Positions 1 through 11,722 are shown, numbered from the stretch's first letter. The stretch is DNA of 64,000 bases from Scolanthus callimorphus (GCA_033964015.1 CM066912.1:22431073-22495072); one strand, 5' to 3'. Numbers and translations are program-made. The notes: generated by a model not told the origin, from the letters alone.

Positions 1-635
1 ACCAATATACGTTTCAAGTGAGACTATTAATCCACAAATAATATTGCGTGACAGGAAAATGCCAAGTGTCACGCACGTAAGGTCACACCTAAGGAGATCT
101 ATTTGTGGAATGTAATTTGAATCTCAACTCCTTTTTGGGATAAATGCTGGTAAACACTTTTTTCACCACCCCCTATGCTTTTTAGGTGTTCACTCTTGGA
201 CCCTTGCCTTAATCTACCTGAGAAGTAATTTAGAATTAGCCCTTGGCTTCAATCAAACAAAACCTTTACACGGGAATTTCTGAATGGATTCCATCCATGG
301 GAAAAGCTGCATTTTCCAAGACACACGCATGGGAAGAGCTCGGAATTCACAAGGATAGCCATGGGAAATCTGAATTACACTTCCCATTCTTCTACCTGGG
401 AAATTCTGCTTTTCCCATTGATGGGTTTCTGCAGAAATTCCCTGTTTTAGGTGGCCCACGCGGAGTTATTTGGAAAATAACAAAATATTTTTAATAATAA
501 AACTTTCTCACTTCCCATTTTCGTTCAGTAACAACGTTTTGAGGGCGTATTACCATGCACACCATTTTATATGCTGGCCACAAGAATTCAAACAAGAACA
601 AAAGCAACAAACAGCACAAGTAACGTATATCAGAT
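1..635. repeat. Upstream flank with TTCCCATGGG-rich repeat
   Basis: No gene is seen before the tRNA. Positions about 260-460 are built from palindromic TTCCCATGGG-like words and end in a GGGTTTCTGCAGAAATTCCC-like block. The same arrangement recurs at about 42250-42640 and, shortened, at 40160-40285, so this is a dispersed non-coding repeat. The short reading frames across it run on both strands because of the palindromes and are not genes. Confidence 0.5.
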
Positions 636-708
636 GTTTCCGTAGTGTAGTGGTTATCACGTCTGCCTAACACGCAGAAGGTCCCCAGTTCGAGCCTGGG
701 TGGAAACA
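636..708 (+). tRNA. tRNA-Val (anticodon AAC)
   Basis: A full cloverleaf folds here. The acceptor stem GTTTCCG (636-642) pairs with TGGAAAC (701-707), with one G-T wobble and A708 as discriminator. The anticodon stem TCTGC/GCAGA (662-666/674-678) encloses the loop CTAACAC, giving anticodon AAC at 669-671, which reads valine GUU codons. The T arm carries the invariant GTTCGAGCC (B box), and the A box lies in TAGTGTAGTGG. No intron is present. It looks like an intact RNA polymerase III gene. Confidence 0.95.
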
Positions 709-715
709 AGGATAA

Positions 716-723
716 TTTTTTTT
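716..723 (+). terminator. Pol III oligo-T terminator of tRNA-Val
   Basis: Eight consecutive T residues lie 8 bases after the tRNA end, the usual RNA polymerase III stop signal. Confidence 0.8.
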
Positions 724-734
724 AACATTTTATC

Positions 735-1318
735 GTTGACTTGGGACATTTTAACGGGGCCAAGTCACCAATGCAATACTGCATTGCTTTGTTTTTGTTT
801 GCATACGGTTCTACTACAATGTTTTCGAGTAAGCACCATACTGCAAAATATCCGGCGGTCCACCCCTCACGTAATCTACTCTTGAAATATGCGGATGATT
901 TAACACTCAGCATCCCTATTAAAGATAGTGTAGATAATAGCTTCGTGGAACTTGAAGTAGACTCGATCAAGACATGGGCGGAACGAAATAGTATGACCCT
1001 TAACCTAAAGAAAACATGGGAATTGGTGCTTAAGGGAAGAACTCCAAAGACTCTGCCATCGCCTATTCCTGGCATCAAACAGGTGTCTAGCCTTAAATTG
1101 CTAGGTGTGACATTTGAGGCAGACCCAACGAACTGGGACTCTCACTTAGATGAGGTACTCAAACGAGCTAGTAGCAGGCTTTATATTCTTAGAACGTGTA
1201 AGTATTATAAATATCCTATAGACCAGCTAGACTTATTATTCCAGAGCCTGATTGTATCCATTTTCATGTATGCTTTAGAAGTGTGGGGCTGTGCCGCGTA
1301 CGATAAATATCTTAGTAG
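735..1318 (+). pseudogene. Non-LTR retrotransposon reverse transcriptase, 5' fragment (interrupted)
   Basis: The reading frame from about 741 carries the reverse transcriptase palm motif YADD at 888-899 inside LLLKYADDLTLSIP, followed by thumb-like sequence (NLKKTWELVLKGR, LKLLGVTFE, RLYILRTCKYY, YALEVWG). The N-terminal fingers region and the endonuclease are missing, as expected from 5' truncation at insertion. The frame stops matching the family at 1318 because a DNA transposon is inserted there; it resumes at 8048. Joining 1318 to 8048 and dropping one TAG copy keeps the frame open from DKYLS into VDSLFKRA. It is a dead LINE copy, perhaps of the CR1/L2 group; that family call is a guess. 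Confidence 0.85.
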
Positions 1319-1510
1319 TAGTCCAGTCATCCTGTGGTTTGACGTCAAACAAATTGCAAGACAATTTTTGACAACGGCAAATGAAAGATACTAGTGAACA
1401 TAACAACAGACTAAAAATTCGCCAAAATTCGCGTGGTGGAACATGGTTAAATTTAGAGGTTTAGAAATTCGACCATTTACCACAGGGTACCCGCGTCGAG
1501 AAAAATTATT
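1319..1510 (+). repeat. Left terminal inverted repeat of the Academ-like element
   Basis: About 190 bp that pair with 7860-8044. Shared blocks include GTCAAACAAATTGCAAGA, AAATTCGCCAAAATTC, GGTGGAAC-TGGTTAAAT and TTTACCACAGGGTACCCG, separated by diverged positions. Confidence 0.9.
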
Positions 1511-1895
1511 TTTATTCAAAATGCAACCTTGCTTGCCACAAATACCGAAAACTTGTTCCTAGCTCAACTACTAATGTACATTTGTGTTATGTCATGTTTA
1601 CCTTTCTATTTCTGAGTAATCTTGAGAGAGAATATTTACATTTTTCGATTTCCATTTGTGGCCTATAGTCTCCTACAGTTGCAGGTGACTCTTCGCTACC
1701 TTAGCTTTTACTAAAAAGATATACACTAAACTTGATCAAATATACATAGAATGCCTTACAATTCCGAAAATAAACAGTACCCTTGCATAAGTGCACTAAT
1801 ACAGGGAGGGAAAATAATTCTGAATAAACCATTCGAATAAATTCTCCGTACAGGCTATACGTCCTTTATCACTTATTTTCGGAAGGATTTCTCAT
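1511..1895. other. Non-coding segment between TIR and transposase 3' end
   Basis: AT-rich sequence downstream of the minus-strand gene. No reading frame or repeat of note is visible; it probably holds the 3' untranslated region. Confidence 0.4.
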
Positions 1896-4800
1896 TCAGT
1901 CATCGCTTTCACTGAAGTCGGGTGGGGCGGAGTTGGTACAACTTTGTCCTCGACAGGTCCCACACGCAGCAGAGCAGTCAAGACCATGTTTTCTACAGGA
2001 ACATCTCTGGGAGCTGCAGTCGGCTGTGCATTTGCACCTGATTATCTCCAGCAGTGACGCGTGAGCTGCAGGTAGGTCAGTAAGTAATGGCAAGAGTCGT
2101 CCGTCAACGAGCTTCCATCCCCAGTCTTGTGGCGACAGCGTAACACCTTTCCATTGCTGCACCTGGTGGTAAACCCTCAGGCTGTGATTAACAGCTGCAG
2201 CAGACGTCGGGGGGAGGTATTCAGGCTGTAGAAACGTGGTGCCTGTTGCGATCTTTTGGCAGAATCTAGAGTATCGAAGTGAGTCTAGGCTTTCATTCGT
2301 CCGACCATTGTACAGACAAACAAGGGCTTTCTCTCCTGCAAGAGTAATGACGGCCTTCGAGGCGTTTGCTTGACAAAAGAGCTCTGCTTGCTCCCTAAAC
2401 ACCGCATTCGTCGACATCTTCTTCAGCGCTTGCCCTTTTCCAAGGCCATGCAGTCCCGAAGTAGTGTCACAGCCCAGAACAGCATGCACAAATAAAATAT
2501 TTGCGCAGATTTGTGGCCCTAGCACGGATTTCGTTTTCTTAATGTCCCAGATCTTTCTTGACTTTGAACTTTGCTTAGGCTGAGGGATGAAAAACAGATC
2601 TTGCGCATGTATATCTGCATAGTAGATGAGTAACACTAGCAGGTCTGTGTCATCTCCCACGAGAACGGTTTGGGTTGTTGTGGCAGACTGCACAGCAGCC
2701 TGTGCGATCATCACATCTGCATCTCCTGGGGCGTGAATAAGGTGCACCCCGAAATCTGCAGTTTCTCCCCAAGAAACTTGATGAATCGTTGTTTATTCCC
2801 CTCATTACTCAGGAAAACGTCCTTCTTTAGCTTGAGGATCATAGAGGGGTCGAAATTCACTGATGGGCCTGGAACGCCAGACCTCCTTTGATGTGCACAG
2901 TCCTTTGTAGAAGAACCCTCCTCATACCCATCGAACACAATGGTAGCGCGACCGTACCTGTAGGTCACATAGTGCACATAGAGCGAGAAAATTTCGTTAT
3001 AAGAAACTCCACGAGGCCAGGGGACACGGTGTAGGAGCGCACCCCCATCCAGCACGTTGTTAACATCACCAGTCGGTTCTGCGGTTGGTTGCACATTCTT
3101 CGTCCGCGCCCATATTGCATCTGCCAGCACAGGTTTGTTGGCCTTCCGAGGAAGAAGGGAAGAATCAAAAAGCGCTGGGGGAAAACTACACATTTCGAAC
3201 TTGAAGAAACACTGAGGGTCCTCGTATTGCCCTCCAGTTGCGACAAAGCTGAGTCTCTGAAAGAGCAGCTGCGGATCAACCTGGATGTCGCCCTCTTTAA
3301 ACTTGACTGCCGTCTTAGACGCAAGCGTAACTGCCTCGTCCTTTTTACGGAACGAGTAATCAAACGCATTCTTCCCAACCATGGACTTCAAGATCTTGTC
3401 ACCCACTTCCTTGCACTTGTCAACATTCACTTGAGCATCAGCAACAACACCTGTCGCAATAGAGCGCAGTGTTTTGTCATCAGAGAATGGATCTCGTTGC
3501 GATAAGTAATCAATTATGTCCAGAGTATCATCATAATCACGCCGTTTCCTTGTCTCCGTGGCGTCTTTATGCTGTTCACTAGTTTGATACCTGCAATTAA
3601 AAAGTAATAACGTATAATAAGGAGAAGTATGCGTATGTGATATTCACGCAAAGAGTTGCACTCTAGGATTTTTGACGAGGTACCGACGCCTTATTTCTTC
3701 AGAGCTACACGGTCTTCACTGGGCGAATTGAAAATTGCACTTTGCCCAGCGCGTTAAAAGCCTCTCGTATTCTGTTTCATTTCTTTGTTGATTATAAATT
3801 ACCTTACACCTGCGAGGCTCTGCATAGCGTCATTCACCTCTGCGCAAGCTGGCATAGACATTAACCATACTAGCCGCTGTGACTCTGACATGCCTTTGCC
3901 GCGAGTTAAACCACCAGTTGTCTTCACGCTCCGCATCAGGACTTGCTCGATCATTAGGTCTGTCGACAGTCCCGCCCAAAAGCGGTCACTCCTTCGTGCG
4001 CAATGGAGACCTTCCTGGAAGCTACGGTATACAGCTGGGTGATCCTTCTCAAGCTCATTCATTAACTGTAAGTAAATGTGTGCTGATTTTGCGTAGAGGC
4101 GATGTCCAGCAGCAGCAAAATATGGGAGCATGTCAAATACAGATTGTAGGTGAAGAGCCCAATTTCCTGTACGCTCTGCCTTAATGAATGTTCGTAGAAT
4201 ATCTATCATCCTCATATAGATCATCCACAGAACGGCGGTGCGGTTGTCCTTCAGAGAACTTTTCATATCTTGAAGCTTCTGGGAAACTCGAGGGACCGCA
4301 CTCTCAGCACAAACTTGCAAATCCGTGCATTTACCCTCTCCAACTTGTTTTATTAAGGCTCTCATAGTTTTTAGATCTTCATCCGTTTTCACGGGGGGCG
4401 ACCTTGGTTCCTGCAAATAAATATTTAAACATTAAAATAATCATGAAACGAAAATGGTACAAGACCTACACTGGTACGTGTATACTTCTCACGCACTGAT
4501 TGGATTAATAAGAGACGGTTTAAAGGCGATTGCGGTGTTTAGGTTTTTTTAAAATCAGCTTTATGAGCGTCATAAAACGCTCAGTGGTTGACCAGTACTC
4601 GTGGGCAGAGCTATAGAAAATTCCAGCCCGAGCGTGCACGTAATAAGAACCCATGAGAACCCAAAATTCGTCACCGTGCCTTCTAAGGAAAAAAAATCGC
4701 ATCCTTCGACGTCCTTGCGTGTCCAATTATTTTCGTAAAATCGCGTAACGTCCTGGAACAGAAAAGCACGGAAAATCGAAAGATGGGTCCGAATAACTTG

Positions 4801-7405
4801 AACTTTACCTCAGCATTAAAAGTGGCCTGTGGAGTGAGTTCTGTGCTAGTATTCGGGGTAGTTGTAGTCGCGCAAGGCAGGGCACTGTCAGCTAGGCCCA
4901 TTGCACTTTGTTGCTGCGTCATAAAGAAAAAAATAGTGAAAAAATGAAATACATACAATAGAAAATCGAAAGATTCTAGAAAGGTTCTTAACTCTCACTT
5001 TACCTTGGAGATAGAGGAAGGGGCCTGTGAGGTGAGTTCTCCGCTAATAGTAGGGGTAGTAGTATTTGCGCACGCATCGTTGACGTCTACACCATTGCCT
5101 GACTCTGGTAAGCGCATTGTACTTTGTGTCTGCGTTAAAAATAATAATGTCTTAGACGACCGCTCGTAATTCCAAAATATTTTCAACAAAATACTACGGA
5201 AATCTGAAAGATTGGTCCTACTAGCTCTAATTTTACCTCGGACATAGAATGAGCCTGTGAGATGAGTTCTTCGTTAGAAGTCGGGGTAGTAATACTTGCG
5301 CATGGCAGGGCACCATCGACGTCGGCAGCGGGGCTTGACTCCAATAGTCGCTTTGCTGGCAGAGGAACATTAAATGTCTTAGTCGCGAGTATTGCATTTA
5401 GAGCGCTGTCAACAAGAAAGTGACCCCTGATCGCTCTTGAAACTGCTTTGCCGCTTAGCATGTGAACAACTGCGTTTTTTGCGTAGAATAATTCGAGAAG
5501 CTCTTGAAGACCAGAACCGGCCATCAGGTGCCCGATACATCCGAGAAAGCTCATTTGTATATGAAACCCCCCAATCGCAGCACAAATGACTTCAGGTCAC
5601 TTCCCAAAGGCTCATTTAGAACGATGGTGAGCGCTTTCCACCATAGGGGTTGATCAAATGTCAGGACTGGTGTTATGCCATAACGTTTGGCTTGCTCGCT
5701 GACAAATAACAGAGTTGAATAGACGCAGGTCATGTCTGTCGGATCAAGGTCTATCATGGGGAGGAACAACACAGATGATTTCCCAGGGTAGGTGCCATGA
5801 CAAACGCTCTGCATTAAGCCATTCCAGCCCGGCCGCGGAGAACTTAGGAGAGGCAAGCTCATCTTGTATAGTATGTCGAGGTTTGCCGTTGCGTCTTCTA
5901 CCTTGAGGTCACTCAGTTCCTTGTATATCAACTGTACGGCGTTCTCACGGGGACCTTTGTACGCTCGGATATCAACACGTCCAGCAGCGGCTATTTCCTC
6001 CGTTGTTACTTGTCGATTTCTGACGTTTCTCATGCTATTAATACCGGGGGTGATTGTTGCTATGATGCCCATCCCGTGAAATGTCCCAGTCCCGTCCAAC
6101 GTGCGCGTGTTGTGATCGACGTTATCAGCACAATACTGAACGAAGTTTGCTGGAGTGTATCCAGGAATGTCTGTCCCTTGGTCCACTGCTGCACTTCGTT
6201 CAAATTTCTGTACAATTGTGTATGGAGAGCAAAAGCCGTATGAGCATAGTGAGTCTATCAAAAACTTCGATGCGAAATGATGGTGCATTTGAATGGCCAA
6301 TCCAAGCTGAAGGGGGGCGACGAGAGCTCTGGGTCTTGCTGCCTGTATGAGTGCCTGCCCGATTGACGCCAGCTTCAGTCTGGAATCCTTACCGGTAAGA
6401 ACGTTCTTCAAAAACAGTTGCAGCAGCTCGGGGATAAACTCTAAGGCGTTATCAATAGAAGACATTTCATCGCTACATGGGTAGTTAATATCTGATATAG
6501 TTATGTCTTTTATATCACTTTTTATTAGTTTGGCGGCAGTTTCCACGATCCTGGCCTTCTCCAACTCATAGTCGTCTGTTTTTGCCTGTGTATAAAACTC
6601 AGCGATTATAGATGTGGCTGTGCTATGAAAGGTAACCACGTTTTGACGACCTGGCGTATTTGTGATCATTATTTTACTGCCAAAATGTTCTTGCAACTTT
6701 GTCTTCATGTAAACAGTACTGCATGTAAGGTTGTTCCCCAGTTCCCTCGAGATATTCGTTCATCTTTTCAGTTAGATCTACTATTGTAAGTTGCTCTTCG
6801 TCATTCTCTTCCAAAAATTTGACTACTTTTGAAAATGCGAAAGTTTTTGTAGTGTCCGTTGGACGGCCTTTTGGGCGCTTCGGGGGATTGCTAACGTTTC
6901 CCTGTTTCTTTGGGAGTTGCTTTAAAGTTCTAAAGTTCACATCACACGCTCGGTGGTATACCGCATCCGCAGCATGGAGATCCTGTGCAAACTCTAGCCT
7001 ACCCAGAACTGTTCTTGCTAGTTCGTCATCTCTAACTTTACAGATCTCATGTATACTACGCTGAAAATCATTTGTTCGCACAGGAATAACTTCGAACCCT
7101 CGTTTACGGCCATCATACTTGGCCGGTTGACCACAGAAAAAACAGTGCTCTTTAAAAACAAACGTAGATGTACTAGACCGACGAGAAATGGTTGATCTCT
7201 GCTGCTCACTAACATTGCTCTGTCTGTTTTTTGGGGGCCTTATAAATTCAAGGCGACATTTCGTGTGAACTTTTTGTCCGGATTTAACATGAATGGTACT
7301 TTCGAGTTTCTGGCTCAATTCGTTTATTGTGACACAGCCTTTAAATCTCAAAGCGACGGTAGCCTGTCCATTGTCGAGGGGCTGACTACAAAAACAGCAT
7401 TCCAT
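1896..7405 (-). CDS. Transposase-like protein with XPG/FEN-like nuclease region, five or more exons
   Basis: Exons read on the minus strand: 7405-5237, 5129-5004, 4913-4809, 4410-3803, 3590-1896, all with AG/GT borders and matching phases (0,0,0,2). The start is the ATG at 7405, followed by Cys pairs (CCFC, then CFFCGQ) typical of a zinc-binding N-terminus. The second half holds VFDGYEEG (near 2945), APGDADVMIA (2727), VGDDTDLLVLL (2661) and GCDTTSGLHGLGKG (2475), which resemble the acidic active-site and helix-hairpin motifs of XPG/FEN nucleases. A Cys-rich CXC-like cluster (about 2035-1930) ends the protein. Total length is about 1,560 residues. Three frame breaks exist: near 6725, and in G runs at 5567-5572 and 2747-2750. 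The last two look like single missing bases, so the gene may be intact in reality. A further 5' untranslated exon is possible (GT donor near 7571). Confidence 0.8.
4809..4913 (-). repeat. Cassette mini-exon copy C in transposase gene (105 nt)
   Basis: An exon of 35 codons between GACGCAG| and |GTAAAG. Its peptide (QQSAMGLADSALPC, TTTTP, ELTPQA, AE) parallels the next two upstream units. Phase is 0 at both ends. Confidence 0.75.
5004..5129 (-). repeat. Cassette mini-exon copy B in transposase gene (126 nt)
   Basis: An exon of 42 codons between AACGCAG| and |GTAAAG. Its peptide (TQSTMRLPESGNGVDV, TTTPT, GELTSQA, SK) matches copy C and the end of the long first exon. Phase is 0 at both ends. 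Confidence 0.75.
5237..5345 (-). repeat. Parent copy A of the mini-exon repeat (end of first exon)
   Basis: The end of the long exon has the same pattern as the mini-exons: LLESSPAADVDGALPC, ITTPT, EELISQA, SE, then GTAAAA. Intron sequence just downstream is also similar between copies, so whole exon-intron units were duplicated. Confidence 0.7.
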
Positions 7406-7859
7406 GGAGTTGCTTCCCAGTAGTTGCTTATCAGTTCGACGACCAGCTCCCCTTCAAGATCAAGAAAGTACGGTAAATTGCACTCGTACCGTTGAACAAA
7501 AAGTGGTTCTTTCTTAAATAAATCAATGAAAAATCATGAATAAACAACATAAAATTTATCTTTAACACTTACCATAGCCCTGCTACCACTAATAAGAACA
7601 CTACAGCGGATAAAACACGAATTTTGAGGGGTACAAACATAAGCGTTTTCGCGGTTTGTACTTGCAGACGATGCAGAGAAATGAAAACTGTCAGGCCCTT
7701 TGCTTTAACCGTGAGAGACTGGGTTTACTAAAACATCGAATTTTTCATTAAAAATACATTTTGTCTCCTTTTTTTGTGCAAAAAGTGTCAATGAACTTTC
7801 GAAATTATGTTTTTGCCTATTTCTTACAAAAAAAAAACAATATATTATTTTTCTCGGCA
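7406..7859. other. Promoter-side non-coding segment of the Academ-like element
   Basis: No coding frame is visible between the transposase start and the right TIR. A GTAAG donor on the minus strand near 7571 could end a 5' untranslated exon. Confidence 0.35.
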
Positions 7860-8044
7860 CGGGTACCCTGTGGTAAACACTCGAGAATCAAAACCCCTTA
7901 ATTTAACCAGGTTCCACCGCGTGAATTTTGGCGAATTTTTTGTATGTTAGTAAGTGAACCACTAACGTTTGTTTGCCGGTGTTAGAAATTCTCTTGCAAT
8001 TTGTTTGACGTTAAGCATAAAATTTTCACAGGATGACTGGACTA
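7860..8044 (-). repeat. Right terminal inverted repeat of the Academ-like element
   Basis: Inverted partner of 1319-1510, starting at 8044 on the minus strand. The two repeats have diverged at many positions, which suggests the insertion is not recent. Confidence 0.9.
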
Positions 8045-8390
8045 TAGGGTGGACAGCCTCTTCAAAAGAGCATGTAAATGGGGCTATTGCAAACGCAAAT
8101 ACACGATAACTGAGCTTCTGATAGAAAAGGACCGGAAGTTGTGGAAGGTAATAACAGGGCCGACTCCTACAGCCCTGGATGACCTCCTTCCTCCACTGAG
8201 AGCTCGTACGCTCAGGAGGAGGGGGCATCCTTATTTGCTTCCGCGCGTACGCACTGAGCGGTTTAAGAGCTCTTTCATTAATCGTTGCCTTTTTTCCTAC
8301 TTGTAATTAATTATTGTATACTGTAAATTTCCACGTCTGTCTGGAGATATTATTGAATAAAGACTATTATTATTATTATTATTATTATCC
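8045..8390 (+). pseudogene. Non-LTR reverse transcriptase C-terminus and 3' tail (second half of split copy)
   Basis: From 8048 the frame continues the copy broken at 1318: VDSLFKRACKWGY, LLPPLRARTLRRRGH, LPRVRTERFKSSFINRCLF, then a stop at 8304-8306. This Arg-rich RVRT..R.K.SFINRCLF ending is typical of cnidarian LINE proteins. A short 3' region follows with AATAAA at about 8355 and an (ATT)n run to 8390, the usual simple-repeat tail of such elements. Confidence 0.85.
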
Positions 8391-8429
8391 CACGTGTTAA
8401 TGCATTTTCTCGTATAATACGCACGAGCC

Positions 8430-8985
8430 TTCGGGCGAAAAAAATAGACAGGGAGGGATATTCGTCGAGAAAATTTGTTTAAAGGGTAGCACACTGGGTG
8501 TGGCAAACACAATTTTTAACCCTAAAAGATAGCAAAAACTGGAAATGATTGTTTAGCTGTTGTGGCTTTTATACTGTTCTCAGGACAGACTATAGCGCTT
8601 GAGAACAATTTTGCTACAATTTCAAAAGAAAATTGTTCTGACATTTGCATGAGACCCTTCTAAGAGATAGCATTTGATGTTTTGAAATCCTGATACCCCT
8701 AAGGGATACTGCACGAGTGCATTTTACTACCATTTGCGTCCATCCATGAAGTGTGACAATTTTTTCGCGAAGGTTTACTTTTCAAACGTACACGTATTTT
8801 TCAGCCAATCAGAGAGCGAGAAACGTGACTACTTTTCGACAAAACGTTCACGTTTGAAAAGTAAACCTTCGCGAAAAAATCGTCACACATCATGGATGGA
8901 CACAAATGGTAGTACACCCTTAGGGATAGGACGAGCATCCCCGTCTATGTTTATGGGGAGTCCCCCTCATTCTGCAGTATGCCAC
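8430..8985. mobile_element. MITE with GGG/CCC ends, split by a second MITE
   Basis: Phrases such as GGTGTGGCAAACA, CCCTAAAAGATAGCAAA, CCCCTAAGGGATA and GGATAGGACGAGCATCCCCGTC also occur in the element at 44169-44559, in matching order. The copy here is decayed and interrupted at 8725-8914. Confidence 0.6.
8725..8914. mobile_element. Nested MITE with about 65-bp TIRs
   Basis: TACTACCATTTGCGTCCATC at the left is inverted at the right (GATGGACACAAATGGTAGTA). The arms stay paired through the block TCGCGAAGGTTTACTTTTCA. It lies inside the 8430-8985 element, so it is the younger insertion. Confidence 0.8.
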
Positions 8986-11718
8986 GAAAATTCATTGTTA
9001 TAACTATTTTATACCACGCTACAGAAAATAAAAGGCAACGTTTTACGTAAATATAGTGCATGATGGGAAGGTCGAGTGGAATAAACCGCCGAATGTACAA
9101 CGCCATTCCTGCATTCTGATTGGCTGTATTTTCTGTGGTGTGGGATAAATAAACGTATTGCTACTTCTTTCAGTACCTCCTTGGCAACCATGATCTCAAT
9201 CAAAAAGAACTTTCTAGCAAAAACCATGAATTATTTGAACGATTAGCTCTGTTGTAACATTTGTAAATATTTGAACAATCTAGCCCAGTGCTAAAACAGC
9301 CCGCCATGTGGCCTTGAACTTTCCCTAAAAAAAAACAGTTTCCGGCTTCAGGTTTTCTTGATTTCTTCGCCATGGAGGCTTTGCGAATGCGACAGTCTGA
9401 TAGAAGGTTATTTGTTTGCGGATTTTTCGGTTTCTGCGAGCAAAACGCAAAGTTTATTGTCATAAGTCAAGGAGATGTCAAAACATCTACATACAAACGT
9501 AACTAAACTCAAGTTTTTTCATCTTCTTGTTTCTGGTTTTTCATTATTTGCATCTGGAATGATTTGCAGTTGATATTTCTCGACAGCCTTTCATCGCAGA
9601 TTGCAATTTCGTTTTTTTTCGGCGCGGATTAATCAATCTTGACAGCGGCCTGAGGTAGCAAACCGATTATGTTTTTGACTCAGGAAAACATCCTTGACAA
9701 GACATAATAGTAATGCAAATCAGGAAGGAAACCATTCGGCTACGTTTGCTAACTTTTTGAAGCCAAATTCTTCAAATTCTTTACAAACTCACAAAAATAA
9801 GAAAGACAAAAGCATGTTCATCAAATATCAGAAGTATGCAGAAATCTATTTCTATCCAGAAACTGATGGAACTGATGCAGTGTTTTGAATGTGTTTTTTT
9901 TTTTGGCAGTATATTCCACAAACACAGACACTTTCCGAGACACTTGTAAAGTCAAAATCGTGGTCATGCAACTTGGCAAACTTGGGCTTGGTAGCCACCA
10001 TTGCATTTAAGTAGGAGATTCAGTTGCCGATTGCTGATGTTTCGTGTTCGATGTAAATTTACCTTCTTACTAATAAATTGCAGTCTGTTGTGATCCCTAG
10101 TGTAAGAGGTTTATACTTTTTAGATTTGTATCAGGGTATTATCCTTAACACTTTGGGATTTTAGTCTAGAAATGCGCCCAGGGTGGTAAAAATCACCGCG
10201 TGTATTTATAAAGAATCAGGATTAGAGACAAAGTATATAAATTTTGAACTCAATGAGCCGGAGCAAAGTTAAATCTGTTAAATCAACCGCGTAGTATACT
10301 AAATGAAAATCGATTAAGGAAATAGTTTCGGAAATGCAAAACGGTTAGCGTTTTACGAGTTATAATTAAAATTATAACAAAAAACATTGCTCGAAAGGGG
10401 ATAGGTCAAAGTTACTTGATTTCCATGCTACAAAGAGAGCAACAATTTGAAACTGAATAGATGGATCTAGATGGAGTTTTGATTGAACAGTAAGATTTAA
10501 TGGAGGTTTGATTTAACAGCATGATTGATAAATAATTCTATTCACCAGTTTTATGTGGCCATTCTTTTAGGTCCCCCTCTGGACTTGAAAGGAAATTCAA
10601 TAGCATATCAGCAGCATTGTGTCATAAGTAACATAATTGTTACAGCACATTTTTCGTGAATAACTTTACTGACTGGAAATTAGAGAAAGCTGACACCATT
10701 TCAACGCTTCATGACCATGTGCTTTCTGCATCTTGGTTTTATTTTAGTCTTATAAATGAAAGCTAGACTAGACCTTGTCTAGTAAATGTGAAGTGTGCAT
10801 CTCTGGTTTGCAACCAATGTAACTCACCTTTCGTCCTGCGAAATCTACTAAATCTGATTCGTCCCACGTTTTAGTCGATAGCCTTAAACTTCAAGCGAAT
10901 TGAAAACCAAATACACTCGTAGATAGTTCAAGAGCTTGGGAGATTGAAATGTTGAGCTTCCTAAAACGCTCAAAATATCTTCAGTACACAAAGTCCAATC
11001 TCTGCCAGAAGAAATTAAAGTTTCTTGCTCGAGACAATGACCCTTCTCCTTGTTACAAATACCACGTCCCAGTGCAAAGAAGCCAAATCTGCTATGGTTT
11101 TTCGCTGTTGGAATCCCAATAACTTCACCGTACTAAAATAGCACCAGCATTTCTTTGAAACCCTCACAGATTCACTAATTGAACCAAATATGATACCTTT
11201 TGTCCCGAGGCGAAGTTTTCAAAACAACTCTCAAGTATTTCAGTCTTGTCCATAAACTTCCACGAGGCAAATGAAGTCTTCCAGTTGTCTTACAATGATT
11301 GAGAACAGAACTGAGCAAGAATGGTAGATCTTGAAGGTTTATGGAGGATAACAAGTAAACACAACTTGAGCTGGCTGACACTTCACTCGCTTTCTCAGAT
11401 GGCTGCATCTAGTGTTTATAAATCAATCTGTCCGAATTGTATGTAAAAATAAAGGAGTTATTGTTTACGATTGTCTTAAGCGGATCGTCCGCACTGAAAA
11501 TTTCTATTGGAGGGATTAACTCTGTCAAATAACAAAAGGAAATTTCAATTGAAGGCCAAGCGAAGTGACAGCCAACTCAAAGACTCTGGCTCCAACTGCA
11601 GCCTCGTTAGCTCGTAGTGTTAATATTTAACTCCAACCAAAAAAAAAATAAGAAAGAAAGTGAGAAGAAAAAGAAAAGATGCAAATGAGGTAACCTTTAT
11701 GAGTCTGATAGATACCAT
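8986..11718. other. Gene-free interval
   Basis: I see no convincing gene. The small reading frames (for example 9200-9463 minus, 11175-11408 minus) lack recognisable motifs, and splice contexts do not link them. The base composition is AT-rich with runs of A and T. Confidence 0.4.
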
Positions 11719-11722
11719 TTAA

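Larger units (their letters stand above)
1319..8044 (-). mobile_element. Academ-like DNA transposon, 6.7 kb, complete with TIRs
   Basis: The left end TAGTCCAGTCATCCTGTG (1319-1336) is exactly inverted at the right end (8027-8044), and similarity continues inward for about 185 bp on each side. The element is flanked by TAG at 1316-1318 and 8045-8047, a 3-bp target duplication. It interrupts a retrotransposon reading frame, which is restored when the element and one TAG are removed. Inside is one minus-strand gene in at least five exons (1896-7405). The 3-bp duplication plus an XPG-like nuclease and Cys-rich zinc-binding region agree with the published description of the Academ superfamily. The assignment is from memory of that description and was not searched. 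Confidence 0.8.

Noticed and set aside
722..1078. 118-codon minus-strand frame
   Set aside because: It is the antisense shadow of the reverse transcriptase fragment that carries YADD on the plus strand.
8049..8306. Independent 85-codon gene
   Set aside because: It is the C-terminal part of the reverse transcriptase split by the transposon; its apparent start is a GTG inside the original frame.
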